The notes under the pieces: generated by a model
What the model saw: the letters and a program-made list of their open reading frames with translations, nothing else
What the model was told of the DNA's origin: nothing
Databases searched by the model: none
Assembly: GCA_922989275.2 (NCBI GenBank)
Contig: OV277869.1
Span: forward strand, 27,786,189-27,850,188
Direction of reading: 5' to 3'
From: Gari tellinella
Lineage: Eukaryota; Mollusca; Bivalvia; Cardiida; Psammobiidae
DNA length: 64,000 nucleotides
In this document: positions 47,767-59,955 of the stretch, in pieces
Position numbering within the stretch: position 1 is the first letter of the stretch
Layout: every line of letters starts with the position of its first letter
Program-made: the position numbers and the translations under genes

Positions 47767-47767
<1 letters not shown>

Positions 47768-47797
<30 letters not shown>

Positions 47798-47860
47798 CGT
47801 GATGATAAAATCTGTACTAATTACAATAACAATAATAATAATATAATGATAATAATTAAT
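47768..47860. repeat. (GAT)n and (AAT)n microsatellites
   Basis: About 10 GAT units, then AAT/ATA-rich repeats, in the short intron between the micro-exon and LDLa exon 14. Confidence 0.85.
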
Positions 47861-47970
47861 AATTCAAATAATATTAATTGTGAAAATAGAAATGATAATG
47901 AACTTTAATGAAAATGAATGTCATTTGTCTCCTAGCATATACTTTGCTTGTTGTTGTTTTTTCTCATTAG

Positions 47971-48087
47971 TCTGTTTTGACCGCGAATTCGAATGTGATG
48001 GTAAATGTTTGCCAATCTCATGGATCTGCGATGGTGTTAGTGACTGTGCTGATGGAAATGATGAAGAAGCGGACAACTGTAAGCTAA
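47971..48087 (+). CDS. Exon 14: LDLa domain 3
   Basis: A 117-bp exon, phase 1-1, with acceptor TTTTTCTCATTAG and donor A|GTAAGA. It is a canonical LDLa with six cysteines, '[10 protein letters not shown]' and '[15 protein letters not shown]', and all acidic calcium ligands are intact. A GAT-repeat microsatellite lies about 160 bp upstream. Confidence 0.88.
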   Translation, partial: SVLTANSNVMVNVCQSHGSAMVLVTVLMEMMKKRTTVS

Positions 48088-48220
48088 GTAAGATTTTTAC
48101 GAAACTTTACATTTAGTGTTTTCTGTTTGGGACAGTTTTCAATCGCCTATTACCTTTTTAGCATACAATCGTCTGTCAAAAACATGTGCTTAGGTAATAA
48201 AATTTCAGAATAACTTATGC

Positions 48221-48852
48221 CCCGGTTACACAGACGGTCGGGCTTAAATCGGTACCCAATCTGTCTAATTATTTGCTGTTTTGATCGGTTGTCATAAGTG
48301 ATTTAATTTCAGGCTTTATGTGTAACCGGGTATCGGTGATGAATAATTGTTCAATCGGTCAAACGCTATCCCGCCTCCGATTGGCCACCGATTGGCGACT
48401 CATGAAATCCAATAGGCCAAAAAGCGCCAAACAATCAATCAAAAATCGATGAATACCGATAAAACACCGATACAATGCTGGCGGCAACCGATTGATCACC
48501 AATTGATCACCGATTGAACTGCCATTAACAACCGATGAAAACCGACGAGATCCCGCGTTTTAATTTTCATCTTTTTGCATCGGTGGTAAGTATCAGTGCA
48601 TCGGTGCTTATCGGTGACTCATCGGTGATATTGGTAGTAGACAGGTTGTCAATCGGTTAATTGTTAATATTTTCACCGATCGAGAATTTTAAACACGTTT
48701 TTCCCCGACGAAACTCATCTTTACCTAATAACTATTGATAGGTGGAAAACAGGTGGCCAATGGGTGATATCGGTAGTAAATAGGTTTTCATCGGTCCCCT
48801 CCCTATATGGCGAAAAGAACAACCGATCTATCACCGATGTGTGTAACCGTGG
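48221..48852. mobile_element. TIR element with 20 ACCGAT/ATCGGT subterminal words
   Basis: The ends CGGTTACACA and TGTGTAACCG are inverted. Inside I count 11 ATCGGT and 9 ACCGAT, which are reverse complements of each other. They often extend to CACCGATTG or ATCGGTGAT. Such density of one hexamer between terminal repeats resembles the transposase-binding subterminal repeats of hAT-like non-autonomous elements. No ORF is present. From 48853 to 50379 the intron shows nothing else. Confidence 0.6.
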
Positions 48853-50379
48853 TATTAAATGATTATGGTCATGTTACATGCATGCCAGAAAAATAGATAT
48901 ATTTCATAGTATCATTTGACATTATTTTGTTTCGCATTCAGCTGCAATCTTTAAATGCAACACTGCATATTTGATATCATTCAAGTGGCAGCTTGATAAA
49001 TAACTTTTCTTCAAATATGCATTGTATACAAATGGAAAATGATTGCAATTTATAAATTAGACTTATTGACTGATTGATTAAACTTTTACTGTACTGCGAC
49101 ACAAAACTGATCATACAGTGTCGATGTGTATGTATATAGTTAATGCACACGTCACCTTTTAGATAAGTCTTGTCACTCAGCCAGTTCGGGCAGTGGGTGT
49201 TTTCTATCCTCTCTCACCCCCTTGGGGAAGGATAATTAAATACAAACTGGATATGATTTTATCAAGTTATCAGTGAACATATTAAGAATGTTTCCCCACA
49301 GCCCCACACCCTTACAGTTTGTGGCTGACTGTTTCGCCACACCATTAGACATCTTCAAAGCTTCTGGCGACGTGTCACCTTCTCTTTCGCGACTTTCATC
49401 TTCTGGATTTTTCTCCAATCCTACGCAGATCGGCGCATAGGTCCCGGAAATGGGGAACCTCTGCTCTATGAATAATAATGTATAAATGAGATATTATTTA
49501 GCAAAAAATAAATAATTAGTACTCACCACATAGTAACGATATGTCCGACATGGAAATCACTTTAATCCATTGTATATCATATAATATATGTATATATACT
49601 AATGTTCAACACCTAATTGGTTCGAAATAAGTAAATATTTATTTGCAAACGCTGCTTATCCAGATCTGGGGGCTTTCGGCTTAGCCACCTGATATGGGTC
49701 TTCATCGTTTGCAATATACTTTGCGTAAAACTAGACTATAGTCACAGAATTGATTGACTAGATCTTGTTGCTATAGATATATGTGTACATATTGTTCGTT
49801 GTGTTATGTTCAACCATAAATATAGTAATGTCAATTTTCAGTATAAAAATGCAGATCAATTTCAAATTCAATTGGCTTTGATTCTGATAAGACGAAAACA
49901 ACTGTGTCGTCTTATCAGGATTTAAACCTATTGAAACGCTCAAAAATGAAAAGAATTATGATCAAAACATAACTGTAAGTTAAAAATATTGCACCAACCT
50001 TAAAACTAGAACCAGCAGATGGTAAACGTAGTAAAATTATATCTTGTTATTTCGTAATATTTTAAAGACCTTAATTTATTCAAAGTATTATGTCAGTATA
50101 TCTCATTTGTTTCGAGATGCATTTATACCGGAACTTGATCAGACGGCAAGTATATATGATATATTATTTTTGTTAGTTATGTCATGAATATCAAGTAAAA
50201 AAGAATTAATTGCAAAGAAAAGTATTAAACTAGGTTCGGAGCCAAACCAGACATCAATGTCGATGCCTGGCCGGGAAACACATTCATACGTTTATTTAGA
50301 CACCTTGTTTATTATTAGCAATAATCTCCCTGTCTGTTTAAAATGATGTTCACTCTCTTCTTAATGCTTTTTTCATGTT

Positions 50380-50470
50380 TATCAACCGCCTAGTGTAAGG
50401 CAACAGACATGTATCATGTTATGCCGAATAAAATGATTTGACTTGACTTGGCTTAGCTTGACTTGCTCTT
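50380..50470 (+). repeat. LINE 3' tail
   Basis: 'TATGCCGAATAAAATGATTTG' leads into an imperfect (TTGAC)n run, a common LINE 3' end. No reverse-transcriptase segment sits directly upstream. From 50471 to 51419 I see nothing. Confidence 0.45.
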
Positions 50471-51419
50471 TGTCCAGTACCGCCCTTGTGTCCGTATGTG
50501 TATTGCTTCTTTTGTAACATTACAAGGATGGTGATAATATTTCGAAATGGCTATAACGACATTTATACTGACAATATATCACAAAAGTTTTGTACTCCCC
50601 AAGTTCATAAAGAATAGAACTACTTTTGTCAATTTTATAGGGACAATTGGATACAATATCTCTCAAGACTGCTAGCAGATATTCTAGGCCTGTTCGTCGG
50701 CCAAACTGAACACCGTTCCATGATGGGGTGTCTCGATTTATAAAAACCCAAAATAGCTAACACATCGTCGGTAATTGAAACAGATTAGATTATGACAAAA
50801 CGTTTCTAAAATGTACAAAGATAAGTATGAATGGTTAAATGAGCCTGGTCAAAGTTATACCGACTACTACGTATGACTACGTTGGACTACTACGTACTTT
50901 CAGTTTAGGGCATAGTTAAACCAACAGAGGTTTAGCCCCGATACAGCCAATCTGTATCCCGTATTGTGGCTAACTCCTTATGGAATTTCATGAGCGAAAA
51001 GCAAACGCAACCGCCCCTTGACAATAAAACGCACACTATGAAATAGTATGTGGGTGACGTTCTAGAGAAAGTTAAAAAATAGAAAATTACCGATTTCTAC
51101 AGACCATCTCAACACTGTCTATGAAACAGGCATAAAAGAAGAAAGGACATTTCCGGTTTTGTATACACTTATCACAAGAAAACCGTGCATAAGTGTAAAA
51201 TTGATGGTCCATCGCATAAAACCCACACCAATCAATATTTGCATTTACCTCACATTATCCAGGCCAACTAAATATAGTCAAAACTTTACTTTACCGATGT
51301 CACAATCTTGTAACTTAAGAGAAAGATGGAGAAAATGAAGACAAAATTACTCTTTAAATAGCGAAATGTGGTTATTCCAACTGGTCAATCACACTAGTTA
51401 AAAAACACCACAGAGACAA

Positions 51420-53125
51420 AAAAACATAACAACAAGAGGATCGAGCGTGTAGTACGCTTGATCTTTAACACAGAGCTCCTGAGTGCAGAATTCCGGCTGA
51501 AGTCTACAAAGAAGGGATGCAGCCCTTTTGGAGAGACTAAACCAACTGGAGACAAGAAACTGTTTCTACAAGACTTCAAGGATGGCTTTATCATTTATCG
51601 GTACAAGAGAAAAGGCAAGACTATAACAACCATCGTGGTATCTCCCTGTTGTCAATTTCGGGCAAAGCCCTGGCACGCGTTCTACTCAACCGCCTCATTG
51701 TTCATCTTGAGAGTGACCGGTTCCCCGAGAGTCAATGTGGATTCCGGAAAATCGTGGTACCATCGCCATGGTATTTGCTGCAAGAAGTGTCAAGAACAGA
51801 ATACTGACCTCTATTCAACCTATGTTGACATAGCAAAGGCCTTCGACTATGTCAGCAGAGACGGCCTCTAGCGAATCCTTGCAAAGCATGAATGTCCGCC
51901 AAAGTATGTTATCATCACTCGTCAGTTTCACGATGGTATGCTGGATAGAGTGCAAGACAACGGAGTAATGTCGCAAACGTTCAAAGTTTCGAATGGAGTG
52001 AAACTGGGCTGCATATTTGCTCCCACATTGTTAAGCATCATGTTTTCAGGAATGCTGAAAGACGCACTCAGTGACTATGATGATGACATAGGCATCAAAT
52101 ATCGCACTGATGGCTCAGTATTAAACTTCAGATGGCTGAAGCCAAGACCAAGGTCACGTCTACCACTGTCAACGACTTCCTCTTCGCCGATGACCGTGCG
52201 CTAAATTAAAACACAGAGAGGGAAATACAACCAGACGAGTACAATATTTCCCAAGTCTGTGACAATTTTGGCCTAATAATCAGCATCATGAAAACTTAAG
52301 TCATGCACCAACCGACCCCGGGCAAGGTCTACGCCAAACCAGACATTTACATCAACGATCAGCGACTTAATGTAGTTGATAAGTTCCATTTCCTCGGTAG
52401 CACGCTCTCGCGGAACATTGTCAATACCGAAGTGAATGCCAGGCTTGCGAATGCAAAGAATGTGTGAAACAGGAGAGGTATCACCATCGATACAAACATC
52501 ACTGTATATAGAACCATGGTACTGACGGCCCCATTGACAGTGTACAAGCAGCACGCCAAGAAGTTGAACCACTTTGAAACAGGTTGTCTAAGGAAACTTC
52601 TAGGTATAACGTGGCAAGAAAAGATATCTTTCACAGAGGTCCTCAGACGAGCTGACCTGCCCAGTATCTTCTCTATTCTTATGCAGCCGCAACTTCGCTG
52701 GGCAGGGCATGTAGTCTGCATGTCTAACCACCGTCTCCCAAATATCCTATTATATGGCCAGCTCCTAGCTTGAAAGCGCTCCCTAGGCTGTCCCAAACGA
52801 CGCTACAAGAACACACTCAAAGCCTCATTGAAAGCGTTTAACATTAGCACTGAATCTTGAGAGAAGACGCCACAGGACAGGTACAAGTATCGAGCTTCTG
52901 TCCACCAAGGTGGACATGACATAAGCAACTGAACAAGGTAGACAAGCGAGGAAGAACAGTGCCGTCAAGTCACCATCTTCTGCAACAATCCCCTTTTCAT
53001 ACTGCCAGAGAATGTTTCGGTCGCGTATTGGCCTTACCAGCCATCCTCGCATCCACTCAAACACGTCCCCACCCTAAATTGTGTATGACTTCAGGTGGTC
53101 ATCGTCGAGTCGACGGACGAACTCT
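51420..53125 (+). pseudogene. Degraded LINE reverse transcriptase
   Basis: Fragments in successive frames: 'QDFKDGFIIYRYKRKGK'; RT motif A-like 'YVDIAKAFDYVSRDGL'; motif B-like 'SNGVKLGCIFAPTLL'; a shifted 'FLFADD'-type motif C; then 'YKQHAKKLNHFETGCLRKLL' and 'LRWAGHVV'; and a final single zinc-finger-like 'RIGLTSHPRIH'. The order is that of non-LTR retrotransposons. Multiple stops and frameshifts. The 5' endonuclease is not visible. Confidence 0.75.
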
Positions 53126-53390
53126 ATGTATATATATCATAAACAACGTCATGTATTGTGATTGGTGAATACTGATTCCAATCACTGCAATAATTTGGAC
53201 ATTTGTATCTTGTCAATGTGATTTTATGAGAGAAAAAAATTGAACATTCCTTTGTTATGTAGAATAGGAATAGCAGCCCCTCAAGTCAAAATATCCACAC
53301 ATGCCTCGACCCTGTGTGCACTTACTGACATGAAAAGGAGATATTGATGTCAAACATAAAAACAATGTGGATTCTGATTATTTTCAACAG

Positions 53391-53507
53391 AATGTGAGAA
53401 TGGCGAGTTTAACTGTGATTACGGAAGATGCATTCCGTGGCAATGGGTATGTGACAATATGGTTGATTGCTTTGACGAAACAGACGAAATGGCTTGTTCT
53501 AAGAAGG
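53391..53507 (+). CDS. Exon 15: LDLa domain 4
   Basis: A 117-bp exon, phase 1-1, with acceptor TATTTTCAACAG. The donor (G|GTTCGT) is weak but in the expected phase. It has six cysteines, 'EFNCDYGRCIP' and 'CDNMVDCFDETDE'. The glycine of the usual CDG is asparagine. Only 228 bp separate it from the next LDLa exon. The two share the same AA-TGT start and a similar DETDE/DKTDE ending, which suggests a local duplication. Confidence 0.86.
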
Positions 53508-53735
53508 GTTCGTCAAGTTTGTTTTTTTGTCTATATAAGTTAACCCGGTGGCATACGGGTGACAGTTTAGAGTAGTAAACTGCCAATTTAACTAGCCATT
53601 TGCATTTAATACTGAAAACTGTGCATATTCTAAATTAATCCTCGAAACGATATAACTGCATGAGACCTTTTCATTTAAATCAATACAAATATTTACATAA
53701 ACACTCCTATTTGCAAATATCAATTTCTTCATCAG

Positions 53736-53846
53736 AATGTTCTAAAGACAGGTTTCATTGTGATGATAAATGCATTCCGAGAACCTGGAGTTGTGATGAC
53801 TGGGATGATTGCCTTGACAAAACAGACGAAACAGACTGTTCTTTGA
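53736..53846 (+). CDS. Exon 16: LDLa domain 5
   Basis: A 111-bp exon, phase 1-1, with acceptor TTTCTTCATCAG and a consensus donor A|GTAAGT. It has six cysteines, 'FHCDDKCIPRTW' and 'CDDWDDCLDKTDETDC'. It is unusually acidic around the calcium site. It pairs with exon 15 as a likely tandem duplicate. Confidence 0.87.
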   Translation, partial: NVLKTGFIVMINAFREPGVVMTGMIALTKQTKQTVL

Positions 53847-53997
53847 GTAAGTTGAATGGGTATATTCAGCCATTTTGTAGAAAAACCCCACATTAACACA
53901 ATGCAAACCAGGTGTCATTTATTTATTAAAATACAGATAAGAGCTGATTTTGCAATAGAATAAATACCGGTAGTGTTTTATTTCATTTTGATTCCGC

Positions 53998-54115
53998 CTT
54001 GGGCAATTAAAAGGAAGGTTCCTCGGTAATGCGTTCGCTTGCAGTTCGTGAAGTTACGTGTTCAATGCCCTGTCGGGTCAAACAAAGACTTAAAGTCCCA
54101 TTGTGTTTTCAGACC
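53998..54115 (+). repeat. tRNA-derived SINE relic
   Basis: 'CCTCGGTAATGCGTTCGCTT' (A-box-like) and 'GTGTTCAATGCCC' (B-box-like) at tRNA spacing, then 'GGGTCAAACAAAGACTTAAAG'. No acceptor stem. Medium-low certainty. Confidence 0.4.
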
Positions 54116-54414
54116 TTTTCTTAATGCCTGAAATACAATAACGGTTAATAATAATGTTTGAACATTCTTAAGGGCCAAACTGATCTATGAAATGATGAAG
54201 ACGGACCTAAATCACCAAAAAGGGCGATTTAAAATCATAACAAACCGAAAACAGAACGTCTGACATAAACAATACCACACGGCTTAGTATCACGTGATAC
54301 AGCCGAAATCAACTTCACATGGTGCAACCGTATCTACCTCCGCCCGTCCATCCATCAGTCAGTTAGACTATCACACTTTTTTGTCCGCTCTCTATCTCAA
54401 CTATTTTTTATCCG

Positions 54415-56075
54415 ATCTTCCATAAACTTGCTGAAAATGTTCATTAATATAAAATCAAGGTTTAGTTTGATTACTACTAAAATCGCATAAGGTATGTTTG
54501 AGTTATTGCCTGTTAATTAATTAAAAAAATGACTGTTTCAGTCAGTTTTGCACTCTAAAACAAACAGCGTTTATCGGATATTCACTAAACATGCTGAAAA
54601 TATTTATTCATATAGAATTTAGGTCTAGTTTGATTATTACTAAAATCGTATGTAGCATATCTGAGTTTTTGCCCTTTATGTATTAAAAAATGACTGTTTT
54701 CAGCAAGTTTTGCTCTCTTACACAAATACGTTTTATTTGATCTTCACCAAACTTGCTGAAAATGTTTGTTGATATAACATCAAGGTATAGTTTGATTACT
54801 ACTAAAATCGCATAAGGTATATCTGAGTTATTGCCTGTTTATTAATAAAAAATGACTGTTTCAGTCACTTTTGCACTCTAACACACAGTTTTTATCGGAT
54901 ATTCATCAAACTTGCTGAAAATGTTTAATTATATAAAATTTAGGTCTAGTTTGATTATTACAAAAATCGCATGTGGCATATCTGAGTTCTTGCCCTTTAT
55001 GTATTAAAAATGAGTGTTTTCAGCAAGTTTTGCTCTCTAACACAAATACTTTTTTTTGAATCTTCACTAAACTTGCTGAAAGTTTTCATTAATATAAAAT
55101 CAAGGTTAAGTTTGAATCCTAATAAAATCGCATAAGGCATGTTGGAGTAATAGCCCTTTAATAATGAAAAACAATGGCTGTTTCAGCCTTATTTGCTCTC
55201 TAACACAAAGAGTTTTCATCGGATTTTCACCAAACTTGCTGAAATTCTTTATTTACATTAAATATAGGTCCAGTGTGATTATTACTAAAATCCCATAAGG
55301 ATTATCTTAGTTATTGCCCTTTATGTACATGTATTAAAAAGGACTGTTTCATTATTTTTTGCTCTCTAACACAAATACTTTTTTTAATTGATTTTCACCA
55401 AACAGGTGCGTTAAATAGGGACATGGGACTTTGGGAGCGGCATATTACGGTCGTTAGTCGCGTAACACAGGTGCGTCGCTATACACAGTCTTAACATAAA
55501 GGAAAATGTGTTGGGAGGAATTTTTAAGGTCGGCTAAGACAAATAGTCGTTATATAGGGACGGTCGCTATGACAGGTTTGACTGTATTAAAAAGGACTGT
55601 TTCACCATTTTTTGCTCTCTAACACAAATACTTTTTTTAATTGATTTTCACCAAACTTGCTGAAAATGTTTATTTATATAAAATCAAGGTTTGGTTTGAA
55701 TACTCCTAAAATCGCTAAAGGCATGTCTGAGTTTTTGCCCTTTAAGTTTTAAACATTAATGTCTCAGCATTTTTTTGCTTTCTTACACATACAGTTTTTA
55801 TCAGATATTCACCAAACTTGTTGAAAATGTTTATAAATATTAAATTTAGGTCAATCATCTTAACTACCAAAATCGCACAGGGCATGTTGGAGTTATTGCC
55901 CTTGAATGACTAAAAATTGACTAATTCTTGTCAGCTTTCTGACTCAAACAGTTTTAATTGGATCTTCACCAAATTTGCTGAAAATAATATTTGTATAAAA
56001 TCTTGGTCCAGTTCTATAAATACCCAAATCGCCAAAGCCATGTTGGAGTTATGGTTCTTCAATTTTTAAAGTTTT
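54415..56075. repeat. Satellite-like tandem repeat, about 163-bp unit, about 10 copies
   Basis: 'CCAAACTTGCTGAAAATGTT' recurs near 54425, 54587, 54750, 54908, 55070, 55233, 55653, 55815 and 55971, with 'ACTAAAATCGCATAAGG' and 'GAGTTATTGCCCTTT' in each unit. The copies alternate in small differences, suggesting a two-unit higher order early in the array. A 182-bp foreign insert (55403-55584) splits one unit. Confidence 0.82.
55403..55584. repeat. Insert inside the satellite
   Basis: Unlike the surrounding AT-rich units it is GC-richer ('GGTCGTTAGTCGCGTAACAC', 'AGGGACGGTCGCTATGACAG'). It is flanked by a 72-bp direct duplication of satellite sequence (55331-55402 and 55585-55655). Confidence 0.6.
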
Positions 56076-56269
56076 GCTATTTTATCCTTATTTTTGCCCT
56101 TTCCACTCTGTAAAAGGACCAGTTTTTATTCTATCTTAGCCAAATATTTGGTCAATGGTTGCATGTGCTTCATCTTAGCCGTGTTGGTAATAAGTTAAAT
56201 AATAAATGACCACTCCATTTCTCCTTTACCTCTTAAAGGATTTTTATTCAACTGTATTCGACTTTTTTC

Positions 56270-58255
56270 TTGACCTAGATTTAATACCAGTTTCAGTTTC
56301 AGTTTTATTGACAATCAGCATACATCGATGCCTTTGGTCATTTACAAAACAAATTTATCTAATATGACAAAGACAGCCTCATCAAAATATTTTACATGCA
56401 TAAATGAACATAACTACATATAGAATAGAACATTAACACAATACACATACACAAATCAAGCAAAACAAGTACTAAACATATCAAATTACTGCTTTACTTT
56501 ATGGAGCAGTTAATGCATCGAGGGACTGTTTACGAATAGAAAATGCTTCATTTATATATTTAGGTGTATTAAGTATGGTTCTTTTATTATTGGAAGACAT
56601 AATTCTTTCAAATTTTTGGATCGACGGCCATGAAGAGAAAGTATGACCTAGAAATTTAGAACGAATGCTAGAATACTTTGGGCAACATAATAGAAAATGA
56701 TATTCAGATTCAACAGCATTACTTGTACAGACCTTACATATACGTTCCTGTCTCGTTTTACCAGCAATTCTACCAGATTATATTTCTAAATTATGTGATG
56801 TTACCCTAAATCTTGTTAACTGTTTGCGTGCCTGTTCATTATCAAGAAAAGATAAGTAGGTTTCATAACAAAATTTAATTTTAAATTTTCTATAATAGTC
56901 AAGTTTAGATGTATTATATATCGATGTATTCCATCAATTCTTTGCTTAAATAGTTTCAGTGCTAAAGATACATTACCAAATTGGTCCACATGTTCCCAAT
57001 ACCAAGCCTATCTAAAATACATTGTACAGGATTTCCCCAAGCCTTTGAATTACCATCAATAATTTGCTCATTAAATATCCTACGATTTGGCATGTTTTGG
57101 GTTTGCATTATCTTTAACCGATAGCGAAGTGCTCGCTCTTTCGCTAATTCTGATAGAGGAATTCTGCCTAGTTCACCCAGAACAGCTACATTAGGTGTTT
57201 GCTGTCGAACACCAAGTATACGCTTACAAAATTTAATGTGTATCTGATCTATTTCTTTTATACCATAGACACCCCCAGACTTCAGAGCCATATAAAAGAA
57301 TAGGCAAAACCATGGAATCAAATAACGACATCTTAGTCTTAATATCCAAACTTACTTTGTCAAAAAGAGCTAAAAGACTATTATAAGCCTTAAGGGCTTG
57401 ATCAGAAAGAGAATTTACAGCTACCTTCATATTACCAGTATAATGAAAGTTTATCCCCAAATAGTTGAATGATTCGACAACTGCAATTTTATCACCGTTG
57501 ATGAACCAGTCATAAACATTATTAGTTTTTCGACTTGAAAAATACAAAATTTAGTTTTCTTAGTATTAATCTTTAACCCCCACTTCGTAGAGTATCTAAA
57601 AATACAATTAAGCTGCGTCTGAAGACTCACTGGATCTGTAGTAAACAAAGCTATGTCATCAGCGTATAAGAGCATGTACATAGATAAATAGTTAATATCA
57701 TTCTCAGTCAAGTTATTTAAGTCTAAATTGTTGCTTACATCATTGATAAAAAGGATAAATAAAATCGGCGAGAGTGGCTCCCCCTGTTTCAATCCAAGTG
57801 ATACATCGAAAAATTCAGAATAATTCATATTTGGATACAATTTAACACAAGATTTAACATTTTCATACATTGATCTAAGCATCGTTATTAATTTACAACT
57901 TAAACCAGAGTTAAGAAGTTTCAACCACAGTGCTTCCCTATTAACAGTGTCAAAAGCTTTCTCGTAATCAATAAAGGCACAATATAATTTCGACTTTTTG
58001 TATAAAACTTTCTGTATAATAGAATGTAAGATATAAATACAGTCAACCGTACTGTGATTTTCTCTAAAGCCAAACTGACTTTCATGAAATAGGTTAACAG
58101 ATTCACACCATCTGTTCAGTCTATTTCTGAGCACCAACGAAAACAATTTAGCCATAACATCTATAAGAGTAATGCCCCTGTACTTACCAGGATCAGTGCT
58201 GTCCCCTTTCTTAAAAATTGGTACGATTACACCTTTACACGAGCTATCAGGTCAT
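56270..58255 (-). pseudogene. 5'-truncated LINE with reverse transcriptase, frameshifted
   Basis: Reading down from 58255: 'VPIFKKGDS', 'QFGFRENHSTVD', motif A 'FIDYEKAFDTV', motif B 'GLKQGEPLSPILF', catalytic 'YADDIAL', 'KTKFCIF'. Then a frameshift near 57535 leads to 'VESFNYLGINF', and another near 57270 leads to 'CKRILGVRQQTPNVAVLGELG'. Catalytic residues survive, but two frameshifts and the missing 5' half (endonuclease and ORF1) show a dead copy. 56270-56960 is its 3' part with more decay. Class: non-LTR retrotransposon; clade not assigned. Confidence 0.82.
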
Positions 58256-58398
58256 TTTTTAATTATTCAAGGGCAATAGCTCAGATATGCCTCATGCGAT
58301 TTTGCTAGTTATTGAACCTGACCTAGATTCTATACTAATAAAGATTTGTAGCAAGTTTGGTGAAGATCCAAAAACAAGTGTTTGCGTTTTTAAACGCT
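58256..58398 (-). repeat. Inverted piece of the 163-bp satellite
   Basis: The reverse complement of the unit ('AGCAAGTTTGGTGAAGATCC', 'AGGGCAATAGCTCAGATATG'). It lies beyond the LINE and is opposite to the array at 54415. It is followed by a C run at 58399-58425. Confidence 0.7.
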
Positions 58399-58462
58399 TA
58401 CCCCCCCCCCCCCCCCCACCCCCCGTGAATAATATTTACACATTTTGACTGGATTTCATAGT

Positions 58463-58675
58463 TTAACCCATTGCCTACTGGTCGTAACTTTACGGAGTTT
58501 ACAAACTGTTTGAATCTAGAAAGACGCCGCGTGACGCGGCGTCTCATCTGGATCCAAACTGTTTTACACTCGTCTTAAGGTTTGTTTAATTAAGATAATG
58601 CATAAATCTAAACTGAACAAATTTTTGCAGATGACAATGTCAAAGCAGACGTCTGTGCAGAAGAATAAGGGTTAA
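58463..58675. repeat. TTAA-flanked MITE (family D)
   Basis: TTAACCCATTGCC and AATAAGGGTTAA ends, hairpin 58503-58566 ('GACGCCGCGTGACGCGGCGTC' core), subterminal 'GCAGATGACAATGTCAAAGC'. From 58676 to 59379 I see nothing. Confidence 0.7.
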
Positions 58676-59379
58676 CCGATTCATTTTCAGTGCTCCAGAT
58701 ACACATGTAAGCGGGAGTAATCTGAACTAATCTAACATTTTCTCACTCATTTCAGCACCGAATGCTATGGTGTTACTACTGATTAAACCGTCTCTTCGAG
58801 ACAATTTTAATGAGTATGACACCATTGGATTTTAGTTTTCGAAATACTTCCGTTATCTGGAGCCCTGAGTTGTCCTTCTTTCCATTCACAAGGGAGGCTT
58901 TTTAAATTGTGCCGCACAAAATATTATAGATAAAATTAGAAAGCGAATTTCTTAGATAAAGCCGGTTTTTATGAAAGAATCACGTCCCACGTAGTTCAGA
59001 TGGGACCCCAAACAGCCGTTTTATGCAGGTTTCTCAAAAACACAATGCGGCTTTAAACACTGGTAGTCATGGCTTCCCTCCTTGTTGCTCAGGATTTAGG
59101 GTTAGCATGACGACTGGTTCATCGGTGTCAGGATAAAGTGACCGGCCGGGTTCAGTACTCCATGCATCTCATAAGTGGCACTGCTTGTAATCCCGAAATT
59201 GAAGTTTAGCGGTATCAAAAATTAAAGCAAAAGCAAAATAAACTTCATAGAGATAATCGCATGTTGATCAATATAACTGCTGATATTTGCAAACACGTTC
59301 ATTTATCAACCAAGTCTTTCACTGTCGAAGCCCATTATCTGCTTAAATGCCTTTACTGAAAACCGGGTGCTCGGATAGC

Positions 59380-59581
59380 GCATTTGTACGACAAAACTGA
59401 TCGTTTGTATAAAGTTTAAAATGCATTTAATTTCTGGTTTCTCCATCTAATCATGTCTTGTGACATCTCTTTGGAATCTTCTTTCAAAGACATTTCCAAA
59501 AACAATGCAACAAGAAAGTTTTATATGGAGAAAAAATAATAATAGAGACTTTTTTATAATCTATTCTATGAAACGGGCCCC
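59380..59581. repeat. GGGGCCCG-type MITE, right half
   Basis: Ends 'GAAACGGGCCCC'. The interior shares 'GTCTTGTGACATCTCTTT' with the element at 3909. The left end is lost. Confidence 0.5.
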
Positions 59582-59801
59582 TGCTTCTCACCAATGTATT
59601 TCGAATCCATTCCCCAGTCGGGACAGAATTTGACAAGGTACATTAATTGCCCGACCCGAACATGTTGGTTTGCCCGGGTTTTCCGTTTTTCCTCCCACAG
59701 AAATGGTCAAGTAGAAAAATATTGTTAAAACTTGTTTTATGATCAAGTAAGCGTACGAGATCATCGCCAATAAAAATGGCGACTGTTCTCACACGTCGTG
59801 T

Positions 59802-59955
59802 AATATGAGGTTATTTAACAGTATTGACTACAATATTGAATTATCTATTGGACGAGTAGATCTATACAGCGGTAATAATCCAAATACTGATCATTACAAC
59901 TGTGTACGAGTCCAATTGAAATCAGTATTGTAGTCAACACTGTTAAATAACCTCT
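59802..59955. repeat. Imperfect palindrome
   Basis: 'GAGGTTATTTAACAGT-TTGACTACAAT' returns as 'ATTGTAGTCAACACTGTTAAATAACCTC', with a loop of about 80 bp. From 59956 to 60469 there is nothing else. Confidence 0.65.

Noticed and set aside
49236..49418. 60-residue acidic minus-strand ORF (MEKNPEDES...)
   Set aside because: The composition looks somewhat protein-like, but there is no recognised domain, splice partner or repeat of the reading. Too weak to list.
58756..58834. Exon candidate after CTCATTTCAG
   Set aside because: It is open for about 25 codons in phase 1 but has no phase-1 donor before TAG and no LDLa cysteines.
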